64,000 nt of DNA from Siphlonurus alternatus. Lineage: Eukaryota > Arthropoda > Insecta > Ephemeroptera > Siphlonuridae. Under the pieces are notes generated by a model. It did no database searches, had not been told where the DNA came from, and saw only the letters and a list, made by a program, of their open reading frames with translations. Where the stretch lies: assembly GCA_949825025.1 (NCBI GenBank), contig OX463780.1, forward strand, positions 20,664,356 to 20,728,355. Direction: 5' to 3'. Both the position numbers and the translations under genes were made by a program. Shown here piece after piece: positions 11,014 to 23,729 of this stretch (position 1 is its first letter; every line of letters begins with the position of its first letter).

Positions 11014-12031
11014 TGTTGGAAAATTTGAAATTAAAACTGTATTTATTTTTCAATCCTTCCGTTACTGGTTTCAGCAGCAGCAAACAGGGGGTTGAAAAGA
11101 CATTGATAAATTATGATTCAAGGGTCTTAATAAATTTAAATATTGAGTCCTACGGCATCCTACTATCTTCGTAGATAAGAAAAGAGGCTCAGTTTTAGGT
11201 TTAATAAAATAAATCAATAGATAATCAGCAGATACGGAAGGAGTCCAGTATGATAAATTTACACATTTTTATTGGCTGATTGATGCATGACGCGCCAATA
11301 ATCGCCAATAATTTAAACAGAAAAGTTGGTGGCAGGACTTGATATTGCATCGATTGCATCTTCTCTTCAGTTAAATGAAACTATTTGCGAAACAATTTCT
11401 ATTATTTAAATATGATGAAAGGTACGTTTGTAATATTACTTATCTCCCAGTGTGTTTTTACAGTACGCGTATATGGAATAATGTGCATTTTTTAAGTTTT
11501 AAAACTAATAGGCTAGGCATTTGAAATTTTGAATTTTGGCTAGATTGTTTTTGATTGGCTACCTGTTATGCAGGTGCGTACAGGTATGCATATCTATAGT
11601 GAACCGAACCTGACATAGCGATGACGTCACTGGCGATGCGCCATCGCCTCCAGGTAAAATGCATCTTTTAAATATGCATTTGAGCATACTTGCAGTGCTC
11701 AAAAAATTCGCATAAAATTCACACATGTATTTCTCAGCCCCCTCTTTCGATTAAGCCAATCAGATTCACGCATGCAAATTCCTCATTATATATATTTAGT
11801 TACGATATATAACCTTGTATAATAATGATAATTTTTATGAAATTTCGATATTATATTTACATGATTAGTATTATAATATAAAAATAAAAGTTATGAAATC
11901 ATATGAAATGAATTCAAAAATTGTCTTTATTAAAATAGAAATTTTTAAAAACACAAAACTCTCATGTTATATTTAGATTTGTTCAGTTTAAAATCATAGT
12001 TAAATGTAAAACACTAATAATTTTATAAATT

Positions 12032-12181
12032 GTCACCTCAGAATGCAAGTCAGATAACTACAAAAAAACACAGCAAAAAGTCAAACTATTACCACTCTTA
12101 TGCTTATAGTATTCAAGGTTCATATTCCTGTATGAATTGTGTGTAGTTACTGTAGTTATCTGAATTGTTTTCTGAGGTGAC
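12032..12181. repeat. Short inverted-repeat element
   Basis: The ends GTCACCTCAGAAT and ATTGTTTTCTGAGGTGAC are inverted repeats. Both are followed inward by CAGATAACTAC-like sequence. About 150 bp long and non-coding, it has the form of a MITE just downstream of exon 4. Confidence 0.6.
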
Positions 12182-12289
12182 GAAATATTAAAATTTGTCT
12201 TTCACAATATTTAAAATTCACGATTCTACATTGGTAAAATTACTGTGATTTTTACGAAAACTTATTATTATTTGCGAAAACTCACGTAC

Positions 12290-13168
12290 CTCATTCAAAA
12301 CTGCATTGAAAGTCCAAAAGTAGAGGTGTATTTTGGTGCAATCCAGAAGTACCCATCGGAGTCCATAAACTATTCTATACGCTGTAATATAATGACCCTC
12401 TAGCATACTGTAGATAATTTTGCATATTCTATATACATCTAATTGCAAGTAAGCGTAGTGCTGACAAAGAAAAAACAAAATATTAGCATTGAAAATACTA
12501 TTTATTTCAATCGACAAATCAACGAGTGTTTCATAGCAGTTTCGTAAATTCTTATAATCGTCTCTTTTTAACTTACAACACGTTTCAATCTCGTCATTAA
12601 GGGACATAAATAAATTCTTTAATAAATACGCGAAAGTAAAAACGAGTAGTTCGATAGAACATCCCATCACTTCAATCATTACGCTAAAAATATCGCAGTA
12701 TGAGCTGCCATTTTCTATAACGTAATCTAAAATAAACACAAATGTTAAAATATGAAAAAATAATAAGTTAATACAAATTATATGTTTAGTTTGACCATAA
12801 TTTTGTAAACGTATGATTCTTTCTAAATTTAACATACTATTAATTATTGACGGAATAGTTTGTGAGTTAAATACTACAAAATAAAACATAGAAATGAATG
12901 AAAAATTATCAAAAATGTTGCAAATAATAAAAATAATATTTCCTATTTCATTAAAAGACGAATTTTTTACGAATAAAGTTGATCTGTTGTACAAAGTATG
13001 TAATTGATAACATTCCAAAATAATTAGAATTAAAATATTAAAAATAAAAAACTTCTTGTCACTTGATATTTGAATCCTGTTACATGCTACATTTGTGTAT
13101 TTTAAAGACAAAACGCCTGTGAATTTACACATGAAATAAATAGGCTTGAAGGCTAGCCATACACCCAT
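12290..13168 (-). CDS. Gustatory receptor variable exon 4
   Basis: 293 codons from MGVWLAFKPIYFMCKFTGVL to donor GAG|GTACGT. A second possible donor, GTGAGT, lies four bases into the intron; the GAG|GT site is the one conserved across the array. Landmarks are SFNEIGNIIFIICNIF in TM2, RIIRLQNYGQ in the first intracellular loop, CSIELLVFTFAYLL in TM4 and EINSIFNANILFFLC before TM5. The family FIGD motif is replaced here, so it is a divergent member of the GVW group (5, 6, 11). No close NCAGT initiator; a weaker TCACT sits with its A 25 nt upstream of the ATG. Confidence 0.83.
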
Positions 13169-13399
13169 CTTGCTTGATGGAATTTATCTAAGTGAAGTAC
13201 ACTCGTGCTTCATTCTGTTTATTTTGTATTGAATGCAGTGTATTACTTTCGTTGTTTGTCTTTCCGGTACGAAACATTTCGATTTTCTTAATGCTTAAAG
13301 ACAATATTTGCAGTGTGATACTAATCAATGATGTTATTATTATTGACAGTAACGATATAGGTTGTATTAATTTATTTTGAATTTATAATAAACATACTT

Positions 13400-14010
13400 T
13401 TACGAATACGTTTCCAGCAAAAAAAGGTTAAATAAATTCAAATTCAAATTGTTATTTATTCAGCAACAGTTACAGAACCAAGGCACTAAATATAATAAAA
13501 CAGACAACACTACACACACATAAAAAAAGAGAAAAATATGATACATAATAATAATTAAAATGTAAGGCACTAATTATACATTGTCAAAAGAAAATATAAA
13601 AAAAGTATTAATAATTTAGAACAAATCGAGCATTCATCACCTTAAAAATACTAATTAATGCCTTGAAATTCATCTTAATAAGTTTTAAAATCAATTTTAC
13701 AAAATAATATTATAAAATTTAATATACAGCTAAAAATAAATCAAAACATTATTTTAAAAAAATTAAGTTGGGCTCTTATGCTCCAAGGTTTGTATTCAGG
13801 TAGGAAGCTGATAAAAATAGCTCTTATGTGCAAGTATATCTACTTTGCTCAATCTAAAATAAAACGATATAAGCACAGAAAATATAATATTCCAAGTTAT
13901 TGATTGTAAAAAGTTATCAGTATGAATTTTTTACGAGCCGAATCGGATTACAAATATTTTTTATCATGAAAAATCAAAATTATAGAAAAAATGTAAATTA
14001 TGCACAAACT
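13400..14010. other. AT-rich intergenic stretch
   Basis: No recognisable coding sequence or GR motif. Contains only A/T-rich simple sequence up to the MITE that starts near 14011. Confidence 0.4.
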
Positions 14011-14366
14011 TAATGGCCAACCTGCATAACAATTTTTATTGTAAATATGAATAGAGGGTACATAACAATTTATGTTACTACAGTATGCTAGTTTTGTTAC
14101 TGTCATGATTTTTTGATTTTTTTTTGAGTCTCGGAACTATTTTAAAAAATCATTGAAAGTTCTGCAAGTTCTGATGGCCCTCCATGATCCTTAATAAAAA
14201 ATAGGGCCTAAACGCCTATTGATAACTTCAGGGGGCGTGGTCGCAGTTTCAATAATTTTTAAAAAATAGTTCCTGGATAAAAAAAAAAATCAGTATCATA
14301 ATTTGGCACCCTCTATTCCACTCAATTCACTTTTGCTATACAAAAAGTCTTGCAGGTTGTCCATTA
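14011..14366. mobile_element. MITE family A, copy 1
   Basis: Inverted ends AATGGCCAACCTGCA and TGCAGGTTGTCCATT. Inner inverted motifs are ATAGAGGGTA and CACCCTCTAT. A middle GAACTATTTTAAAAAATCATTGAAAGT stretch has its mirror further on. The same structure recurs at 21.7, 53.7 and 56.0 kb in this window. Confidence 0.75.
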
Positions 14367-14475
14367 CTAAAAAAATACATGTCTGTTAATAATCTTGTTT
14401 CTTTAAATATAATGAAAGTTGTAAAATGGAAATTAAAAAAAAAAAAAACATTGTAAAAAGTTAATATCGACTTAC

Positions 14476-15372
14476 CTCGGTGACCAACGTAGAACAAATC
14501 CAAAAATAGTAAAGTATTTTAATAACATCAAACAGAGCCCAACGTAGTCCAAACATTACATTTTCATGCTGAATTTCACTTTCAAAATTAAATCCAAAAT
14601 TATAAAGTGATTTTATTATTATGTAAGTATCATACTGCAGATAAACATTTTGTTGACACAAAAGAATTAAAATATAAAAGTTGAAAATAATATTTATGTC
14701 ATTTGTCAATTCAACAAGTTCTTCATAAAAATTTCGAAGTTTTCTTATGCACTCACTCTGAGTAGATATTTTTAATTTTTGAAGCTGCACTAGTTCAATG
14801 TTTATTGTCTTAAAATAAAGCTTTATTATGTAAAGTAAGCTCCATACTTGAAGAGAAATAGAACACTCCATGATCTCAACTGTAACTCCAACAATTATAC
14901 TCATTACTGTAGTAGAATATATTAACATCAAATCAAATACCATGTATGCTGTGATAATTTGAAAACATAAAATATTAATTATTATTAATAGTCTAGTATT
15001 TGCATTATCCTTTAATGGTAACATGGCCTCTATATTTATCAGTTTATTCAAAACTAATGCTAACTTGTGGGAATTATAAATAAGAAAGTACATAACTGAC
15101 AGTACTAATAAATTATCAGAGACAGTACCAATGAAATTAACAACAGACTCAGCAGTGAAAGAAAATATTTCCCATTTACGATAAAAATAATATAAACGAC
15201 ATAATTCAGCAAAAATTATGTATAAAATACTTGATATAAATAGTTTTCTATTGTAAAACACATAAACTGGTTGGTTTTCATAATTCACATAAGATAATGG
15301 TAGAACAAAGGTGACTTTAGAGACAAGGTAGACCGGCTTAAAAACGTACCACACACCCAATCCACCCGTCAT
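14476..15372 (-). CDS. Gustatory receptor variable exon 5
   Basis: 299 codons from MTGGLGVWYVFKPVYLVSK to donor GAG|GTAAGT. VVNFIGTVSDN is at TM2, AMLPLKDNANTR in the first loop and CSISLQVWSLLYIIKLYF at TM4. EELVELTNDINIIFNFYIL precedes TM5 and WALFDVIKILYYFWIC is TM6. Its three-base-per-codon frame ends in phase 0, like all others. A decayed copy of its 3' two thirds sits at 26.1-26.7 kb. ACAGT with its A 13 nt upstream of the ATG could be the initiator. Confidence 0.85.
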
Positions 15373-16134
15373 GATTAGTTTTACTGTTTTATAACCAATT
15401 CTCTATCAACAATATTCCAACAAATTCTTTATTATAATTTTAATGAAATGGTTTTAGCATATTATACCAGATATTTTGTACTTAAATTTTATTACAACAC
15501 TTATCTTACAATCGGATAATTGAATAGATATTCCATGCCCAAAAGCTTTTAAGCAAATGATTCCATGCGTATGATGTCTTAATGGAATTAAATTGATATT
15601 ATATTAAATATTAAAACCTCGTTGACTAAATTAAAATGTATAAAATTTATAATGCTGAAATTTCATAATACTTTTGTAAACACTCATACTCAGCTTTATG
15701 TTATTTAGTTTATTACAGACTCGTAAAACGCTCTCTTTATATAATTAAAAGTGGTACATATGCATGCACACAGTCAAATCCTTGCAAAACTAAACCTTAA
15801 TATATATATCATAACAATAAAACACGTATATATTATAAAATTAATTTAAATTGCATAAACCTATAATATATAATTTGCATTTTTCTATTCGTCTTTAATG
15901 AAAAATCTATATATTTTTTTTACCTACATACAGTCATGTGTATAGAGTAAAATGGCTTACTATTATTATTTTTTTAATTCTTCTTAAACACAATGTTTCA
16001 TAAATTTAAAAATAATTAAAATTTACAAAAATCATTTTTTTATTTTCATGTGGTAAAAATAATTTATTAATTAATAACTTAATTGTAGATATTATATACA
16101 CATATACATAACCATTAACGTGTAGTATTCTTAC

Positions 16135-17014
16135 CGTTTTTTTATGTTGCACTGCAGATCCAAAAGTAATAAAACATTTTCATTCCATAAAGTAAATTAA
16201 GCCCATTTACTCTATATCAATTATATATAGCTCTACAAGCTCCTCATAAGAACGACGAAATTTGATAATTTTTTAATTGATAATTTCATAGGAGCTAATT
16301 TCTGAAGATCGTCATTCACTGACTGAAAAAACTGCATCAAAATGTACACTCTAATAAGCTCCAAATGAGAAGCCTACTGAACACTCCATAACTTCCACAC
16401 AAACACCGAGTACTGTACTCAGAGTGTTACGATTTGTAAGCATCCATTCTAAAATGTAATAAACTGAAAGATAATTGGGCGCGATTCACGAAGCAGTTAG
16501 CCAAGTTTTAACCACGTTTAGTTTAACTACGTTTAAACTATCCCTGTTTTACGTGTTAAATCACCTGACTAAACGTGGTTAAGCTAAACGCGGATAAAAA
16601 CCTGGATAACTCTTTTGTGAATCGCCCCCATTATGTTTGCTAATATTACCAGTCTCATTCTGTAAATATTTCTCAATGTTAGTGTGCTTTCCAATTTTAA
16701 CATCATGTTTAGTATATTATGGATAAATTTCGAGTTAAAATTTAAAAAATATAGAATTTCGTTTAATGAAAATAATCAAATGTTACCAAATAAAGCTACA
16801 ATACTACCATCTTATACGTAAAATATTTTTAACTTTTGTACAAGTTAAGCAAACAATCGCACTCAGCAAGTATAAGAAATAGGAAACTCATAATTACAAT
16901 TCTTTTGCTAGGAAATATCATGTATATTATTTTTTGTTGATTCCAGGATATTGACAAAACTCCTGTACATTTTGACACTAAATATATTGGCCTGTACGCA
17001 AGCCACACTCCCAA
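16135..17014 (-). pseudogene. GR variable exon 6, disrupted by a MITE
   Basis: The N-terminus GVWLAYRPIYLVSKCTGVLSIS closely matches exon 4, but the start codon is TTG where exon 4 has ATG. The frame closes after 61 codons (LLNLYKS then stop). Decayed TM3-TM6 traces continue to a donor-like GTAAGA at 16134. A 153-bp inverted-repeat element (16477-16629) interrupts the TM3-TM4 region. Start loss, stops and insertion together make it a pseudogene. TCAGT survives 10 nt upstream of the former ATG. Confidence 0.8.
16477..16629. mobile_element. MITE inserted in GR exon 6
   Basis: Ends GGGCGCGATTCACGAA and TTGTGAATCGCCCCC are inverted repeats. Complementarity continues inward through the AACCACGTTTAG and CTAAACGTGGTT motifs. 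ATT flanks both ends, a possible 3-bp target duplication as made by PIF/Harbinger elements. Non-coding. Confidence 0.75.
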
Positions 17015-17029
17015 CTTGCTGACTGATAT

Positions 17030-17860
17030 TTTTAATGTGAGCTGAGAAGTGCAAGAAGTGGCTTCAAATAGTTTGTGATGACAAAAGTCAATAAAATGAA
17101 TTGTGTTTTAAAATATGATTACATAATTATGCTGTATATAATACTAACCTATAACTTTTTATTCAAAATATATTTTTTATTTTTTTAATTGTATTGATTC
17201 AAGATTTCTCTTATACCTCATTTCAATCAATTATTAATTAATTTATTAAAATAAAAGCATTTTATTAGCTATTAGCATTACGTAAAGAACATTGTGAAAC
17301 TACCATTTTATAAAAGGCCTACATATCTTAGTTCTTTTACTTACATATGCATGCACTTAATTATTATTAATAAATTTTAAAATTTGTAGCATGTAACAAT
17401 AGTGGAGAAACAGTGTTTGTCATGTATTACGATTTTAGAATACATTTTAAATATACAATTATTTATTTCCAGCTATGCAATGAATGCAGTATAGTGTACA
17501 TTAATTTACAAGTTTTGAGCTCAAAGAGATCCACATTTTTAATATATAATAATTACAAACTTCTTACCTTTCCATATTAGGTAGTTTATTGTTTAGAATA
17601 AAAACAATAAGGTTAGATTAAATGTAAATAAAATAACAACACTACCTTCATAATCGAATTTCTCCTGAAGCAAATTATTCATTAATTTGATGCTGGTGAA
17701 CAAATTGCCTAACTTCAAGGAGAGATCACATAATTTTATGTGAAAATTCGTAGAAAATTATAGTGTGTCTCCATGAGAGCTTAGATTAATACTTATAAAG
17801 AGAAGGTATTTAAGAAATTTCTATAAATAACAAGAGCTTATTTAATTAATATAAAGGTGA
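17030..17860. other. AT-rich spacer between exons 6 and 7
   Basis: Nothing recognised. A cttacc-like site near 17574 has no GR-coding sequence before it on the minus strand. Confidence 0.4.
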
Positions 17861-17869
17861 GTATCTTAC

Positions 17870-18796
17870 CTCGTTCGTGACAGCCTCACACAACCAGAAG
17901 TAGTAGAAAATCCTAAAGCAATCGAATGTGAATGAAACCAACGTACTACTCACAGACATCTCTTCCTCCTCATCGTTACCCATAACCGAGTCGTAAAGCA
18001 TTCTTATCAAGAGAAAAGCCGCCCATTGTGTGTACACATTATGTAAACATAAAATCACCAACACCAAAGAGCCGTAAGTTTCATTAATTTGCTTTGTTAT
18101 CCTGTGTAAAATTTCAAACGATAACCGAAGTTGATTTAATTTATTTTCAGTTATTTTATCTGGTTCTTGACAATTTTTAAGATTTTTATTAAGAGAAATG
18201 TAGTAAAATTTTAATAGAAAACATAAACACCAAAATTGTAATTCAATTGAACATTGGCTTGATTCATAAACAAGAACAAAAATCCATTGCAAAATGCTAA
18301 GTAATGAACTACTGCTGTATTCTGGAATATACATATAGTAATCTATATTTGTAATTAATGTTAATGTTTGCATTATAATTACAATTAAAATTATATTTTT
18401 TCTGCAGTGTGCATGATCATCCAATGGAATATACGAGTCTAACTCTTGCATATATTTAAACATTTTTATTAATTTTGTCATTCGATTTAAAATAAAATCA
18501 ATTGCACATAAAATAAAAATACAAAATAAAACATCACCAAAATACGAAACATAATATTCTGTTTTTAATTCCTGGGGATTTTGCAAATATCGTTTAGATA
18601 TTAATAGCAACAAAAATACCGCATCAACATTGCTTAGTATTAGAAATGACAGCGAGACGGTATGGATTGTACGATCACAGGACACTTGCAGTGGACTTTT
18701 ATCGTTGGTTTTGTAAGACAAAGGAAGCACTCCGGTTATTTTGCTCGACCAATAAAGGGGCTGGAGCACCCACAGAACGCTGTTTCGACCTCCCAT
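17870..18796 (-). CDS. Gustatory receptor variable exon 7
   Basis: 309 codons from MGGRNSVLWVLQPLYWSSKI to donor GAG|GTAAGA. YYVSYFGDVLFCIFIL is at TM2, SYIPLDDHAHCRKN in loop 1 and QCSIELQFWCLCFLLKFYYI at TM4. RITKQINETYGSLVL precedes TM5 and FTFDCFRIFYYFWLCEAVTNE closes the exon. An acidic EEEEE run (about residue 276) lies before TM6. INETYG is nearer to the IN-xFG form of many other insect GRs. TCAGT initiator-like site with its A exactly 14 nt upstream of the ATG. Confidence 0.86.
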
Positions 18797-18807
18797 TGAC
18801 TTGGCAC

Positions 18808-18812
18808 ACTGA
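18808..18812 (-). promoter_or_regulatory. Initiator-like TCAGT of exon 7
   Basis: Presumed +1 A at 18810 leaves a 14-nt 5' UTR, the spacing shared by twelve exons of the array. Confidence 0.5.
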
Positions 18813-18859
18813 AGATGTTATTATAAATAGTGTACGTGGCATTAAATTGATCTAGGTGT

Positions 18860-19553
18860 TACCTTTCAAATATTGAAGTACTTCTAAAGAATTCGATTTC
18901 TGAGGGGTTCTGTTTTCTCAGAAATTGAATATGTATTGATGTTTAATATTAAATTTTGATATTTTTTAAAAGCTTTTCAGTCAAATTAATGAAATTTAAC
19001 GTTTTCAAATGTTATCTATATCAGCTATTAAATATATCACTTGTCAGTCCAAGTTTTCATTATTATTTTGTATGATATAAAATATTTAGTATAAAGTCAT
19101 ATTTGGGTCGTCGTTATGAGCCATGGAATCATGAATAGATAAAAGTGTATTATATATTATATTATATATTTATATATTTGAATTCAATAAGGTGACAATA
19201 TCAATATGAAATAAAAAATATTCTATTTATTACAAGCCTATTGACAAAGAGGACACCACCTTTTCTCTGAAGGAAATCTACTCAGAATTGTTCCGTAATG
19301 CTTGAAGAGTTTTTTTATTTCTCAGGAATGCATTATATTACCAACTTGCTTGTTTATAAAATATATTGAATTATGGCCAAGCTATAACTGTTCAAAATTA
19401 TATTAAGTTCTTCAATTGTAAGTGCAATTATGTACATGAGCAAAATTAAATGAAAATATGATAATAATAATAGTTAGAATAATAATGGACATTCTAAAAG
19501 TATATACTGTTTGCAATAAAAGTTAAAGTGTAGCCAATAATTGTACACGTAGT

Positions 19554-19608
<55 letters not shown>

Positions 19609-20010
19609 TTTTTTTTAAAAAAAGCATTGATTTTTTTAGTAGGCTAGTAAATTTTTCTCTTATAATTAGCAACGACATATTACATGGTTAAAATTTCTAC
19701 ATCATACAAATTTCCTTGATACTTTATATTAAGATTTTTTTTAATTAGAGTTTTTATATTATATATGCAAGTCATTCAATTATAATTACCCTCTTTCTAA
19801 AATAAACAAACGCATATTTTCGTAAGATTCTAAGGAAATATAAAATGGACATACTCATAGCTTTAATAGCAAAGCATAAAAAAGTATACTTTTCGCCTCA
19901 TTCAATTTTTCCTAATAAGAATTAGGTGGTGGCACCTTTTCCTCTATAATTTTTTCTCTTTGCTTCAATCAATTCAGGAAATTACCCTCCGGTTCCCCAC
20001 TTACTTTCCA
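18860..20010. other. Spacer with (TA)n microsatellite
   Basis: AT-rich, no gene recognised. A pure TA tract lies at about 19565-19605. Confidence 0.45.
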
Positions 20011-20024
20011 CGCCACTCTCTCAC

Positions 20025-20933
20025 CTGCCGTTGTACGTCTGCGCAGGTCAAGACGAGGAGTAAAACCCTGGCACCTTCGAACACGAGTCCCCAAACCTCG
20101 GTGAGAATGCTGCCACCCTGATTGCCATGTGCTAGACTGTCGTAAATGCTCTTTATTGTCCAGTAGATGAAATACTGCAGATAGACGTTGCGGACGCATA
20201 AGAAGCTCAAAATACACAAGTTATAAAGCCAATTAATTTTTTCACCGATTTCTTGAAGTTTTTCATAACTTATTCTTAAATTTGACAATTTTTTTTGTGA
20301 TACAATTGTATTATTTTTTGATAATATGTCTAACGTTAAATTCAAAACACGGAAATATTGTGACATTATGTAACATATACTCCAGAATTGAAGCTCAATT
20401 GATATTTGATTAACACCAGCTAAAGTGGACATTATCCAATGAAATATACCAGTAAAAGACCAAACTCTATATCTTAATGAGTATATCATATATGCCAAAT
20501 ATACACCTTGAAAAATTATTACACGGATAATAATGGTTTTCTTTATTTTATAATAATTTTGAAATGGAATTATTTTATCAACTTTTAGTAAATCATGTAA
20601 AATATTAGGTAATTTACGTACATTAAAGAAAACGAAGATTATTATAGATATTATGTATAAATGAAATATTACATTTCCAATGGAACGAAGAAAATACGCA
20701 GCATCGACTCCTACTCCTGCTAAGTAATTCAATGCATTTAAAAACACGTAGTAAAGATCACGTAGATACTGAACGCTGAGATAAATCGCGCTGAACACGA
20801 ATGATTTTGAATCGCAGAAAATATTCACTGTATTTGAGCCTTGATTTTCGTATTTTAAAGGTAAAACACCTGAAATTTTGGAGATACGAAATACAGGATA
20901 GAGCAGATCTAACACACTCTGTTCTCCACCCAT
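20025..20933 (-). CDS. Gustatory receptor variable exon 8
   Basis: 303 codons from MGGEQSVLDLLYPVFRISKI to donor CAG|GTGAGA. AYFLRSIGNVIFHLYIIS at TM2 groups it with exons 19 and 20, which also use CAG before the donor. ISIELQFWSICYIMSQYFRVLN is at TM4. EKINWLYNLCILSFLCVRNVYLQYF spans TM5, and FEGARVLLLVLTC is TM6. It lies about 24 kb from its two nearest relatives, so the subgroup has been dispersed. TCATTC initiator variant with its A 14 nt upstream of the ATG. Confidence 0.86.
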
Positions 20934-20943
20934 TGCAGCAGTG

Positions 20944-20949
20944 GAATGA
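20944..20949 (-). promoter_or_regulatory. Initiator-like TCATTC of exon 8
   Basis: TCATTC fits the TCAKTY initiator consensus. Presumed +1 A at 20947, 14 nt before the ATG. Confidence 0.5.
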
Positions 20950-21049
20950 GGTATTAATATGGTTCAATACATCGAGGAATATGACAGTTTATTACCTACA
21001 ATGTAACAATGACAATATCTGGTAAATGGTAAACCATTAAAAATAGTCC

Positions 21050-21720
21050 AAGCTTGTCGTAGACAGTTATTTTTTTATAATAATGCTTCAATTATTTATC
21101 AATAATTTATTAAAGCTTTACAATGTACTGTGATATTATTGCTATAAGGACACCAGAAAATTATGCATACATTGTATTAAAAAGGTGTAAATAAGAATTT
21201 TCACTGTGTATTTTTTTTTTCACTTAGTCGATATTTTTAAGTTTATTACAATAATTTTTTGTTATATATATCATTAAATATAATCTATTATATAATTATA
21301 TTAACAAATAATTGTATTGATTTTATTAATAAATAAATGAAGTTGTCTTTGTTGAGGGCGATATTTAGAAACTTAGGCCCACTTTTCCACCCAATGTATT
21401 GAAAATATACAGTGACAGAGATTTATTTTATCATTTGGTCAACCACCGACTATACAACTCTTTTATACAAAGTAGTGTAATTTAAAAATAATAGTATACT
21501 TCTGAAGTAAAATTATAATTTAGTTGGCCATGCTTTGTGGTTTGCATTATAATAAAATTTTATAGATTTTTTTTAAGATTCCTCCAAAAATTTCTGTAAC
21601 TAAATAGTTTTCCATTGTTCCGAATATTACATTATAGGATTTATAGGTGCTGCAGTAAATAATTTACTATAAATATATTTTATATTGAAGGATGTCATAT
21701 ACCCCTGTCATATATGTATA
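21050..21720. other. AT-rich spacer
   Basis: No coding sequence recognised upstream of exon 8. Confidence 0.4.
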
Positions 21721-21724
21721 ATGA

Positions 21725-22050
21725 AGTATCAACCTCAATTTTTTTTATTACAGAAATGGATAGAGGGTGTTAAAGTTATACTACTATGATTTTTTTCAGA
21801 TTTTTTGGAATCCAAGAATTATTTTTAATATTATTGAAAGTACAGAGAAAGTGACGCCTCTTGACGTCTCTCTTAATAAAAGGATTGGACCTAAAAGAGG
21901 CGTGGGTTCAAACCCAAACTCGAAAAAACTTTTTAACAATACTTCTCGGTCTCTAAAAAATCTAAAAAAAAAAAAAAAAAAAAAAAATCACAGTGGCATA
22001 ACGTGCACTCTCTATCCATTTTTGCAATAAAATATTTTGAGGTCGATACT
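21725..22050. mobile_element. MITE family A, copy 2
   Basis: Ends AGTATCAACCTCAA and TTGAGGTCGATACT. Inner motifs are GATAGAGGGTG and CTCTATCC, and the middle carries GACGCCTCTTGACG. A poly-A run lies at about 21966-21987. The open frame over it (21767-22030) is spurious. Confidence 0.75.
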
Positions 22051-22359
22051 CTGTTATATTTTGACGTCTTTAAATAATTTTATACCATGCAAAATACATT
22101 TATTAAAAATTATTATTTTTTATTTACATCTCACAATTTCATATTTCAGTTGCAATTAATATTGCATTTGCCATATTTTTATCTTAAAAAGAACAAGATT
22201 TTTAAATATTCTATTTTAAATTTATATATAATTGTATGTCAAATAGATATAATAACGTTCATTTCCTTATTTTTTGCAATAACCATATCAAAAATTAAAC
22301 ACACTAGATTGGTATGGAAGTACCATGCTTAATTTTTTAACATTAAACGAGTGCAGTGT

Positions 22360-22455
22360 TATAGTAGAACCATCATATGGTCAGCGCTGTCACTTCGACA
22401 TGGCACATAAGAGAGAAATGCACTTGTCAAAGTGACAGCGCTGACCATATGATGG
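22360..22455. repeat. Near-perfect hairpin, 41-bp and 31-bp arms
   Basis: A left arm starting TATAGTAGAACCATCATATG is mirrored by a right arm ending CATATGATGGTTCTACTATA. A short loop separates them. The minimal form suggests a MITE or its solo end pair. Confidence 0.7.
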
Positions 22456-22805
22456 TTCTACTATACTCATGCCATGTGTGTGTTTATTATGACGTCATTT
22501 AAGCATAGTTATCGCGCTTTGACCGCATGATTTCGTATGAATTTACTGGTTATATTAATTAAGATACCACCCGAAAATTCTCTTGCAAAAAACTGTGACG
22601 TCAGAGCAAGTCAAGGGGATGTAGTCGATATTTAATTATTTATCTCACACGCATTTCTGTAATAAAACTGCATACGAGTGTCAGACATAGAAAATATAAG
22701 CTGATAGTTTTTATTATAAGCGTACTTACACCCAACCTTGTTTGAATCAGCCGTTAATAATTAAACGTGGTCATTCTTTCATGCAGTCGTCTGTTTTTGT
22801 CTTAC

Positions 22806-23729
22806 CTCTCGTTCGACTCTCGTACACACCCAGATCATTAGAAATAGTCTGCTTCCTTGAAACACGAGCCAGTTTGCCTTTAGTAACACTGTATCATCAC
22901 CTGAGCCTAAAACTATCGTGTCGTACATGTACTTAATTATAATGTAAACTTGGTATTGCATAGAAGCATTGCACCCACACAAAAATATTATGATGCAAAA
23001 GTCATAAATTCGATTCATTTTCCCACATATTTCATGCAATAATCCATAAGCAGTTCGAAGGTTGTTTAATTTTAATAACATTTTATTCTTTGGAGTATGA
23101 AATATTGTTCCAATTTGTGTATTTAATTCTCGAAGTAATAAAGAAATAAAATATAATATACTGCAAAATTGAAGTTCAATTAAAATTTGGTTACTACTTG
23201 CTAAAAATGATATAAAATAATTAGTGAAATTACTAACGTTTAATTCATTGAGAAAGAATAATATTATGTAATTGTAAAGCAGAAAAATTATACGAATACT
23301 TAGAAGCATTATAAGAGTGACTAAAATTCTTCTTTTTATCAAGTCATAATTTTTTATTTCAATAATATTTTGTACTAATGTAAAATTATTAAAAACATAA
23401 ATAAAATTGTTAACAGAAAATAAGATAAAAACAAAAATTGATATCATATAGCTGAAAAATAAAATATCTCCAATAATGTAAAGAAATTCAGGAGAACTTA
23501 TTGTATTTTCAAACATGGTGTGACAAAATGAATTATATAAGTAAATTGCATCGCGGGTGATCAAAAGGATGATGTAAATAATACTAAAGGTAAACAATTT
23601 GGTCCTGTGTTGAACAGTCCCACTATTGGATTCTTGGCCAAAGCAGTAATGAACAGGAAAGACGCCTGTAACTTTGGACAACCATAACACAGGATGAAGC
23701 ACAGAAAACACGTTGCTATTACGTGGCAT
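22806..23729 (-). CDS. Gustatory receptor variable exon 9
   Basis: 308 codons from MPRNSNVFSVLHPVLWLSKV to donor GAG|GTAAGA. It has TGVFPVHY where most have TGVLPLSY. LYIIGDILFFSYMISI is at TM2, ILIELQFCSILYFISLLLRELN at TM4, KMNRIYDFCIIIFLCGCNASMQYQ around TM5 and FQGSRLFLMIWVC at TM6. It has no near-identical neighbour. ACAGT initiator-like site with its A 14 nt upstream of the ATG. Confidence 0.86.

Larger units (their letters stand above)
9813..11787. repeat. Long imperfect palindrome, about 0.9 kb arms
   Basis: Left arm about 9813-10717 and right arm about 10875-11787 are near-identical reverse complements. Both outer ends read ATGAGGAATTTGCATGCGTG outward to inward. The roughly 157-bp spacer holds an A tract (about 10799-10827). 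The arms carry short open frames (10426-10662 minus, 10938-11174 plus) that are mirror copies and show no protein similarity I recognise. Each arm also has a tRNA-like stretch near the centre. It is either a foldback element or two copies of a tRNA-headed element inserted head to head. Confidence 0.8.
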
